Assembly: GCA_031360885.1 (NCBI GenBank)
Contig: JANMCC010000320.1
Location: forward strand, 1-23,716
DNA: 23,716 bases
Origin: Schlegelella_A sp031360885
GTDB taxonomy: Bacteria > Pseudomonadota > Gammaproteobacteria > Burkholderiales > Burkholderiaceae_C
Direction: 5' to 3'
Shown piece by piece: positions 13,835-21,800 of this stretch (position 1 is its first letter; each line of letters begins with the position of its first letter). A program made the position numbers and the translations under genes. The notes under the pieces were generated by a model, which saw only the letters and a list, made by a program, of their open reading frames with translations, was not told the origin of the DNA and did no database searches.

Positions 13835-14446
13835 ATGACGCAGAGATCCCGTCCGCTCGCCGCCGTCGCCTTCGCCGCGCTGTTCGCGTTCTCGGCCTGC
13901 TCGACTTCGCCGCCGCCGACCCGCCTGCATACCCTGATGCCGGGCGAGCCGACCGCGCGCGATCCGGCGCTGCGCGGCGGGCCGCGGTTCGTGGCGCTCG
14001 AGCCGATCCGCCTGCCGGCGCAGGTCGACCAGCCGCAGTGGCTGGTGCGCCTGCCGGACGAGAGCCTCGCCAGCCTCGAGCAGGAGCGCTGGGCGGCGCC
14101 GTTGCGCGACGAGCTGCGCCAGGCGCTGCTCGAGCAGCTCGGCGCGCGCTTCGGCATCGTCGAGGGGCGGGGAGCCGTGCCGCCGTTGCGCGTGGCGCTC
14201 GAGGTCCGCCGCTTCGACTCGGTGCCCGGCCGCGAGGCGCGGATCGACGGCGCCTGGAGCGTGGTTCCGGCGAATGTGAGTGCCACGCTGCGCTGCACGC
14301 TGCTCGTGCGCGAAAGCGCCAGCGGCGGCATGCCCGAGCTCGCCGCGGCGCATCGACGCGCGGTCGTGCGGCTGGCCGATGCCATCGGCGCCAGCGTCGT
14401 CGCGGTGCAGGCCGGGTCGCCCGCGTGCCCGGCCGCTCCGAGCTGA
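13835..14446 (+). CDS. pqiC: PqiC-like membrane integrity / transport auxiliary lipoprotein
   Basis: Outer-membrane lipoprotein of 203 aa of the PqiC/YmbA (ABC-type transport auxiliary lipoprotein) family. The signal peptide with basic start MTQRSR and hydrophobic core ends in the lipobox FSAC, with lipidated C22. The mature part shows the family pattern: an early LHTLMP strand, then VALEPIRLPAQVDQPQWLVR (about 52-71) and EQERWAAPLRDELRQAL. In E. coli PqiC docks PqiB to the outer membrane. It lies 20 bp after pqiB. A CACC just before the ATG at 13835 gives little Shine-Dalgarno. A Cys near the C-terminus (residue about 199) is unusual but not key to function. A strong hairpin ends the unit. 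Confidence 0.87.
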   Translation: MTQRSRPLAAVAFAALFAFSACSTSPPPTRLHTLMPGEPTARDPALRGGPRFVALEPIRLPAQVDQPQWLVRLPDESLASLEQERWAAPLRDELRQALLEQLGARFGIVEGRGAVPPLRVALEVRRFDSVPGREARIDGAWSVVPANVSATLRCTLLVRESASGGMPELAAAHRRAVVRLADAIGASVVAVQAGSPACPAAPS

Positions 14447-14481
14447 ACGCTACGGGCCGAACGGATTCGTCCTCGCGAAGA

Positions 14482-14517
14482 AAGCCGCCCGGGCGTCTTG
14501 CGACGACCGGGCGGCTT
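14482..14517. terminator. Terminator between pqiC and the BON lipoprotein gene
   Basis: Perfect 11-bp repeat AAGCCGCCCGG / CCGGGCGGCTT. Within its loop a further CGTC / GACG pair closes a TTGC tetraloop. On the minus strand the stem is followed by TTTCTT, better for terminating BON transcription. On the plus strand the tail is short. It lies between convergent stops at 14446 and 14566. Confidence 0.82.
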
Positions 14518-14565
14518 GCTGCCGAGGCAGCGATCAGCCGGCGCAGCGCGCCGGCTCGAACACGA

Positions 14566-14880
14566 TTACGGGCGAATCGCGATCTGGTTCTTGACCGCCT
14601 TCACGCCCTTGACCTTCATGGCGATGCTTTCGGCCGTGTTCTTCTCGACCGAGTTCTTGGCGAAGCCCGACAGCATGACTTCACCGTTCAGCGTCTCGAC
14701 CTTGATGGAGGCGGCGTCGACGTTCTTGTCCTCGACCATCCTGGCCTTGACCGAGGTCGTGATCGACGCATCGTCGACGTAGGAGCCGACCGATTCCTGG
14801 CCGCGCGTGACCGCGCAACCGGAGGTGACGATCAGGGCAGCGGCGGCAACGAGGGCCGCGAGGGGGGTGCGAAGGTTCAT
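14566..14880 (-). CDS. BON-domain lipoprotein (OsmY-like)
   Basis: Periplasmic or outer-membrane lipoprotein of 104 aa. The signal peptide MNLRTPLAALVAAAALIVTSG ends in lipobox TSGC (C22). The BON domain covers about 36-103, with the family features VDDASITTSVKARMVED, an IKVETLNGEVMLSGFA core and the Gly-Val-Lys turn near the end. BON proteins bind phospholipid and contribute to osmotic or envelope stress protection. I chose the ATG at 14880 because it gives a proper signal peptide and GGAG lies 8 bases upstream; an upstream in-frame extension lacks that. Eighty-four bases separate it from the ferritin-like gene on the same strand, so it may be part of that transcript or have its own promoter. 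Confidence 0.88.
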   Translation of the reverse strand: MNLRTPLAALVAAAALIVTSGCAVTRGQESVGSYVDDASITTSVKARMVEDKNVDAASIKVETLNGEVMLSGFAKNSVEKNTAESIAMKVKGVKAVKNQIAIRP

Positions 14881-14964
14881 GGTGTTGACTCCAGTGAAGA
14901 AAAGACGAGTTATGGAACGAGTTGACGGTGGATTCGAAGGCCCCACCGAAGCAGGCCTGAAATG

Positions 14965-15552
14965 TCAGGGAGTCAGCCAGTCGCTGAGCTCGTCGGCGTG
15001 CTCCTGCTCCTGGCTGAGGATCGATTCGAGGATGCGGCGCGTCGTCGAGTCCTTGTCGCCGATCAGCGCGATCATCTGGCTGTAGGCCTCGATGGCGACG
15101 CGTTCGGCGATCAGGTTCGAGCGGATCATGGCCTGCAGGTCCGACGACTCGTCGTAGTCGGCGTGGCTGCGCTCGAGCAGGGTCGCCGGTGCGAAGTCGG
15201 GCTCGCCGCCGAGCTGGACGATCCGCTCGGCGAGCTGGTCAGCATGCGCCGTCTCTTCCTGCGCATGGACCAGGAATTCGTCGGCGATCGCCGGCGACGC
15301 CACGCCCTTGGCGGTGTAGTAATGCCGCTTGTAGCGCAGAGTGCAGACGATCTCGGTGGCGAGCGCGTCGTTCAGCAGCTTGATGATGTCTTCGCGCCAC
15401 GGGCCGTAGCTGGGCGTTACCGCACCCTTCTCCAGACTGCGCTTGGCCGCCTCGAGCGCGCGCTCGTCGAGCCGCAGGTGGGTGCCGTCGTCGTGCAGGC
15501 TCTGCACCTTGCCGACCGAAGGGTTGTTCATGGTCTTGTCCGTGTTGCTCAT
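14965..15552 (-). CDS. Ferritin-like / bacterioferritin-type protein
   Basis: Four-helix ferritin-like protein of 195 aa, probably cytoplasmic, for iron oxidation/storage or oxidative protection. Candidate metal ligands are E67 in ATEIVC, E100 and H103 in AQEETAHAD, E150 in NLIAERVAIEAY and E182 with H185 in SQEQEHADEL. The two E-x-x-H motifs indicate a diiron site. A 45-residue N-terminal extension precedes the bundle. The haem-binding Met of bacterioferritin cannot be assigned. The ATG at 15552 overlaps the stop of the DUF1328 gene (ATGA), giving tight coupling. An alternative is a Dps-like or DUF892-type stress protein; the helix order favours the bacterioferritin/rubrerythrin-like superfamily. 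Confidence 0.85.
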   Translation of the reverse strand: MSNTDKTMNNPSVGKVQSLHDDGTHLRLDERALEAAKRSLEKGAVTPSYGPWREDIIKLLNDALATEIVCTLRYKRHYYTAKGVASPAIADEFLVHAQEETAHADQLAERIVQLGGEPDFAPATLLERSHADYDESSDLQAMIRSNLIAERVAIEAYSQMIALIGDKDSTTRRILESILSQEQEHADELSDWLTP

Positions 15553-15728
15553 TTGCTGGCTACCGCCTTGGCACCGAGCAACGCGAACAGCAGCACGGCG
15601 ACGAACAGCACCAGGAATACGACGAACAGTATCTTGGCGATGCCTGCGGCGCCGGCGGCTACGCCGGTGAAGCCCAGGCCGCCGGCTATGAGGGCGATGA
15701 TGGCGAAGATGAGGGCCCACTTGAGCAT
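15549..15728 (-). CDS. DUF1328 small membrane protein (YtjA-type)
   Basis: Inner-membrane peptide of 59 aa with two closely spaced membrane segments (about 5-25 and 30-52), starting MLKWALIFAIIALIAGGLGF and ending GAKAVASK. This is the typical DUF1328/YtjA pattern; function is unknown, and members are often found with stress genes in proteobacteria. AGGGAG lies 8 bases before the ATG at 15728. The stop overlaps the ferritin-like gene by 4 bp. It is the first gene of a unit with the ferritin-like and possibly the BON gene; I see no clear promoter in the 160 bp upstream. Confidence 0.92.
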   Translation of the reverse strand: MLKWALIFAIIALIAGGLGFTGVAAGAAGIAKILFVVFLVLFVAVLLFALLGAKAVASK

Positions 15729-15852
15729 GTCTGTTTCTCCCTGCGCCGACCGGTCCCGAATGTCCGTGCGGCTGTGAATTGGATGGGAGAACTTTAGGCA
15801 GGGGCTCTCGCCGCGGCCATCGGAATGCCGCGTGCGCCGCTGTAGGACAGAC

Positions 15853-15890
15853 GGAGAGCAGAAGGGGCGCCGGCGCCCCGGTCCGCTCTC
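15853..15890 (-). terminator. Compound hairpin at the end of the glucan synthase gene
   Basis: The 16-bp palindrome GGGGCGCCGGCGCCCC (15864-15879) lies inside an outer GAGAGC / GCTCTC pairing (15853-15858 with 15885-15890). The outer arm overlaps the stop codon. On the minus strand it is followed by a T/C-rich stretch, not a pure T-run. This is a weak terminator candidate. Confidence 0.4.
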
Positions 15891-18800
15891 AGCCGACCCC
15901 CAGCAGCGCTTTCTCGGTGCGATCGGCCGAGGGCGCCGACGCGGGGCCGAGCAGCATTCGATACGCGGCCGCGGCCGGCAGCGCCGACCAGCGAAGCCGC
16001 TCGCCCGGTCGCAACGCGAGCAGGCCGGCGGGCGCGCCGGGCGATGCCGCGGCGGTCCGAGAGAACACGACCTGGAGCTTCTTGCCGGCGCGCGTGAGGA
16101 CGATCTCCACCTCGTTCCACGCGCTGGGCAGGCAGGGCCGGAACTCGATCTCGTCGCCGTGCTGGACGAGGCCGAACATCGACTCGATGGCGGCGCGATG
16201 CAGCCATGCGGCCGAGCCCGTGTACCAGCTCCAGCCGCCGCGGCCGACATAAGGCGGCGCGCTGTACACGTCGCCGGCCACCACGTACGGCTCGATCGCA
16301 TACGCCGGCCCGCGCCCGGGGTGGCGCGAGCGATGCGCCGGGCTGAGGTAGGCGAAATAGCGGTATGCGGCGTCGCCGTCGCCACGCGCCGCCTGGGCCA
16401 TCAGCGCCCAGACGCCGGCGTGCGAATACTGGCCGCCGTTCTCGCGCACGCCGGGCGGATAGGCCTGGATGTAGCCGGCGCTCGGCTGCGCATGACGCAG
16501 CGGCGGGTCGAGCAGGCGAAGCAGGCCGGCCTCGGGGTCGACGAGCTGCGCCTCGAGCGATGCCATCGCCTGGCGCTGGTGCGCCTCGGGCGCGGCCCCG
16601 GAGAGGACGGCCCAGGCCTGGGCGATCAGGTCGATGCGGCCTTCCTCGTTCGTGGCCGAGCCGAGCGGCGTGCCGTCGTCGAAGAAGGCCCGCCGGTACC
16701 ACTCGCCGTCCCAGCCCGACTCCTCGAGCGCGCGGCGCCAGCCGCGGGCGGCGTCGCGCCAGGTCGCGGCCCGCGCCGTCTCGCCGCGGCCCTCGGCCAC
16801 CGGGGCGAAGCGCTCGACGATGTCGACCAGGAACCAGGCGAGCCACACCGATTCGCCCCGGCCTTCGTGCCCGACCCGGTTCATGCCGTCGTTCCAGTCG
16901 CCGGTGCCCATCAACGGCAGGCCATGCGCGCCGGCGGTGAGGCTGCGGTCTATGGTCCGCGCGCAGTGCTCGTAGACGCTCGCGCTCTCGGCGCCGATGC
17001 CGGGCGCGTAGTATGCGTCCTCGGCGCCGGGCGGCACCGCCATTCCTTCGAGGAAGGGCACGCTTTCGTCGAGCACGCCGCTGTCGCCGGTGGCCTCGGT
17101 GTAGCGCAGCGCGGCGTGCGGCAGCCAGAGCAGGTCGTCGGAGAAATGGGTGCGCACGCCGGCGCCGGTGGGCGCGTGCCACCAGTGCTGCACGTCGCCT
17201 TCGGGAAACTGGCGCGAGGCGGCGAGCAGGATCTGCCGGCGCAGCATGTCCGGCGCGGCCCAGGCGAGCGCCATCGAGTCCTGCAGCTGGTCGCGGTAGC
17301 CGTAGGCGCCGCCCGCCTGGTAGAAGCCGGCCTTGGCCCAGAGCCGGCAGGCGACGGTCTGGTAGAGCAGCCAGCGGTTGACCATGGCGTCGAACAGCGG
17401 GTCGGGCGTGCGCACGATCGTCGCGTCGAGCAGCTCGTCCCAGCGGTCGCGGACCGCGAGCTTGCGCTTCAGCGGCGAGACCCGCGCCGCGCTCGCGGCC
17501 AGCGCCTGCGCGCCCTCCGGGCTCGGCGCCCAGCCGAGCAGGAAGGTGCGCTCGATCGTGTCGCCGGCGCGCAGCGCGATCCGGGTCGCGATCGCCGCGC
17601 ACGGGTCGAGGCCGCCGCCGCTCGCCTGGCCGTACTGGTCGGGGACGACCAGGCGGCCGCGCGCGTCGAACGACTCGCGCCGGTCGCAGGTCCAGTCGGT
17701 CAGCTCATCGGCGTCGCCGGAGAGGCCGAAGAAGGCAGTGCCGCCGCCGAAGCCGCCGGAGCGGTCGCGCTGGGTGCAGAACAGCGTCGTCATGCGCAGC
17801 TCGTCGCCGCGCGCTTCGTCGGGCTGCGCCCCGGTGCCGCTGTCGTCGCCCGGCGCGGCGCGCTGGCTGGCCGCGCTGGTAAGCGTGGTGCCGCGGTCGG
17901 CGCGGTTGGCGCCGAGGATCCACTCGGCGATGCCGACGATGCGCAGGTTGAGCGTCTTGTGGCCGCGGTTGATCAGGCGCAGCCGCACCTGCTTGAGCGC
18001 GGCGTCGGGGTCGACGCACCACGAGACGCTGACGTCGAGCGAGCCGTGGCGATGGCTGATGGTGCTGTGCCCCTGGCCGTGCGAGACCCGGTACTCGGCG
18101 CGGTTGTCGCCGGCGGCCGAAGGCGTGACGCTCCAGGCCTGCATGGTGCGCGTGTCCTGGAGCAGGAACCATTCTCCCGGCGGGTCGGCGACCGGATCGT
18201 TCGACCACGGCGTCAGCATGTTGAGCCGGCTGTTCAGCGCCCAGGTGTAGCCGCCGCCGGCTTCGCTCAGTTGCGCGCCGAAGACCGGATTGGCGAGCAC
18301 GTTGACCCAGGGCCGCGCCGGCCAGATCAGGGCGGTGACGTCGAAGCGGAACTCGCCGCTGGTCTGGGCGAACTCGCCCGCGGGCGCCCGCGGCACGATC
18401 TCCGAGCCCATGTCGGCGGGCAGCGAGGCCGAGGAGACCGCCTGCCGGTCCTCGAGGGCGCGGTCGTGCTCCTCGACCAGCTCCTGCACGTGATGCCAGA
18501 GCGGCCGGCCGTCGGCGTTGAGGCGCACCCGCGCCAGGGCACGCAGGGTCGAGAGCTCGTCGCCGTGCAGGTCGCTCGCGGCGAGGATGAAGAAGCCCGT
18601 CTCGGCGGCGCAGGGCTGCGCGTTGCAGGCGGCGACGTGCGCCTCGCGCAGCGCGCCGATCTGCCGGGCGACTTCCATGAGGTAGGACGCCGGCTCGTGG
18701 TTGACGACGACGAAATCGCAGGCGACGCCGCCCCACGACCAGAGGCGCAGCGCCTGCGCCAGCGAGTTCAGCAGGCCCAGTCCCTGGGCGACGCCGGCGG

Positions 18801-21800
18801 AGACGAGGACGATCGGCCGGTCGCCGGAGATGCCGAAGCGCCAGAGCAGGCGCCGGTCGCAGACCTCGCTCGCCTCGGCGCGCAGCGCGTGCGGCCGGGT
18901 CAGCGTCAGGGCGAGCAGGGTGCTCAGGGTCTGGATCGCGGCGAAGGTCTCGGCGCCGATCCGCATCTCGCGCAGGCGGATGCCGGCGAGCGTGGCCGAC
19001 ATCATCGAGGCGCGCTCGATGTTGCTCGGCTGGCGGTACTTGTCGATCACCGCGCGCAGGGTCGACCGGCTGTTCGCCGCCGCGGTGCAGAAGGTGATGC
19101 GCGCCTGGCCGCCGGGGGCGATCTGCAGGCGCAGCGCGAACGCCGCGACCGGATCGAGGCCGGTGTCCAGCGGCGCGCCTTCGCCGCCTTGGGGCGCCGC
19201 GGGCGGCTCGTCGAAGGAAGCAAGGGGATGGCTGGCGCCGCGGTTGCGGCCGAGCCAGCGCTGCCGGTCGACCTGCAGGCGGAGGCCGGACACCTCCGGC
19301 TCGGCCTCGGCGATGAAGTGCGCCGCGAGCACGCTCTTGTCTTGCGCCAGGCGCGGCGTGCGCTCGAACACGAGCGCCTGGTGGCCGGCCTGCCACTCGG
19401 CGCCGACGAACAGGTTCTGGAAGGCCGGATGGGCCTCGTCGGCGCGGGCGTCGGCGAGCGAGACCTCGAATGCCGACATCAGCTCGAGGTCGAGCGTCCG
19501 GTCGCCCTTGTTGCGCAGGACGACGCGCCGGAACTCGATGTCGTCCTCGGGGCTGACCCAGACCGTGGTCTCGGCGTCGACCTCGGGCCAGCTCGCGCCG
19601 AACCAGGCGCGGTCGGCGTGGAAGCTGGCGTGATAGTGCGCCGCCCGGTCCGGGGCAGGATGCTGGGTCAGCGAGACCGCGCGCGGCTGCCGGTCCCAGC
19701 GCAGGTGGAAGAAGCTGCCGTGGGCGTCGCGCAGCGCGTCGTCGCGCGAGCGCGAGATCATGTCGCGGCCCCAGCGGCTGCTGCCGGCGCCGTTGGCCCG
19801 CAGCATGACGGCGTAGCGGCCGTTCGAGAGCAGGTGCGTCGGCTCGATCGCCGCCATGCCGGGCAGGACGTCGCGCAGCACGCCCGGGCCGCGCTTCTGC
19901 AGCGCGCCTGGCGCCGAGCTCGCAGGCGCTTCGTGCAGCACCGTGACCTCGCGCGGCGCGCGCTCGTGCAGCAGCGACGCCACCGCCTCGATGCGCGGAA
20001 CGCGCATGCCCCAGCGGCGCGGCGCGCCCGCCAGCAGCACGTTGGCGAGTGCGACCACGCTCATGCCCTGGTGGTGCGCCATGAAGGTCTCGACCCGGGC
20101 CACGCCCTCGGTGCCCGACTGCCGCGCCGGCGTGTAGTCGAGCGCCTCGATGAAGCCGTAGCGGCCGCGCGCCCGGATCTGCTCGAGGCGGCGCAGGTTG
20201 GCGGCGGCGCGATGCGGCGCGACCTGCGCCGCCAGCGCCGTCGCGTAGGGCGCGACCACCAGCTCGTCGATCGGCGTGCGGCGCAGCGCCAGCGCTGGAA
20301 TGCCCTGCGGCGCGTACTGGTAGGCGAGGGTGTGGTCGCTGCCCGCATAGGCCGACTCGGAGATGCCCCAGGGCACGTGATGGCGGCGGCCGAAGTCGAT
20401 CTGCTCGTGCACCGCGGCCCGCGCGGCCGAATGGAGCACGCTGCCGTGCGGCTCGTCGAGGACCAGCGTCGGCATCAGGTATTCGAACATCGAGCCCGAC
20501 CAGGAGCGCAGGCCGGCCAGGTCGCCGGCGGCGAAGAACGGCCGGCCGAGCGCCGCCCAATGGGCGGCAGGGACATCGCCCTTGGCGATCGCCCAGAGGC
20601 TGGTGGCGCGCGCCTCGGACGCGAGCAGGTCGTAGAAGCCGGCGTCGAGCTGGTGCTCGGCGACGCGAAAGCCGATGTGGAAGAGGCGGCGCTTGCGGTG
20701 ATAGAGGAACTCGAAGTCGGGCTCGCGCGCCAGCCGCTGGCAGGTCGAGACGACCGCGCGCAGGCGCGCATCGGCAGCGGCGTCGCCGCCGAGGTCGAGG
20801 CGGGCCGAGCGCAGGGTCGCGATGGCGTCGGCCACGGCCCAGGCGAGCCGGTGCGCGGACGTGACCGGCGCATCGGCGGCGAGCGGCGGAGCCCACGCGG
20901 CGAGCTCGGCTTCGGCCGCGGCCAGCCGCTGCCCGGCGCCTGCCGGATCGGCGGCGAGCAGGGCGAGCGGATCGCCTTCGAGCAGCGACGCCAGCGCGTC
21001 GGCCGCGGGCAGCGCCTTGTCGCTCGCCGCCCGCAAGGCGGCGATGCGCGCCTTTGCCGCGTTCAGCTCGCGCCGCAGTGCCGAGTCGTCGCGCGGCGCA
21101 GAGGCGAGCTCGAGGCAGGCCTGCGCGACCGCCAGCAGGTGCATGCACAGGTTGCCGCTGTCGACCGTGGAGACGTATTGCGGCAGCAGCGCCTGCGCCC
21201 GCTCGGTGTCGTACCAGTTGAGGAAGTGGCCGCGGTGCCGGGGCAGCGCCTGCAGCCCGGCCAGCGTCGCCTCGAGGCGAACGATCGCGTCGTTGCGGCC
21301 GATCCAGCCGAACTCGCGCGCGCACACGGTGGCGAGCAGGTACAGGCCGATGTTGGTCGGCGAGGTGCGGTGCGCCACCATGTCGTGCGGCGCGGTCTGC
21401 AGGTTGTCGGGCGGCAGGTCGTGGTCGCCCGGGACGACGCAGCGCTCGAACAGCCGCCAGGTGTCGCGCGCGACCGTTGCGAGGTAGTCGCGATCGGTCG
21501 GCGACAGCGCGTCGGCGCGGCGCTGCGGGCGCGGTCGGCTGACCCACCAGCTCCACACCGGCGAGAGCGCCCAGGCGACGCAGAGCACGCTGGCGAAGAG
21601 CGGATGCGGCGTGCCGGTGGCGGCGAGCAGCCCCCACAGCACGGCCGCGGCGAGCGGCACGCCCCAGTGCTTGCGCGCCAGGGTCGGCAGGTCGGTCGAG
21701 GCCGACGCCTGGGCCGCCGCCGCGGTAGTCCACTCGAGCAGGTGGCGACGGCTCACCGCCGTGCGCCAGACCGCGCGCACGATGGCGTCCACCGCCATCA

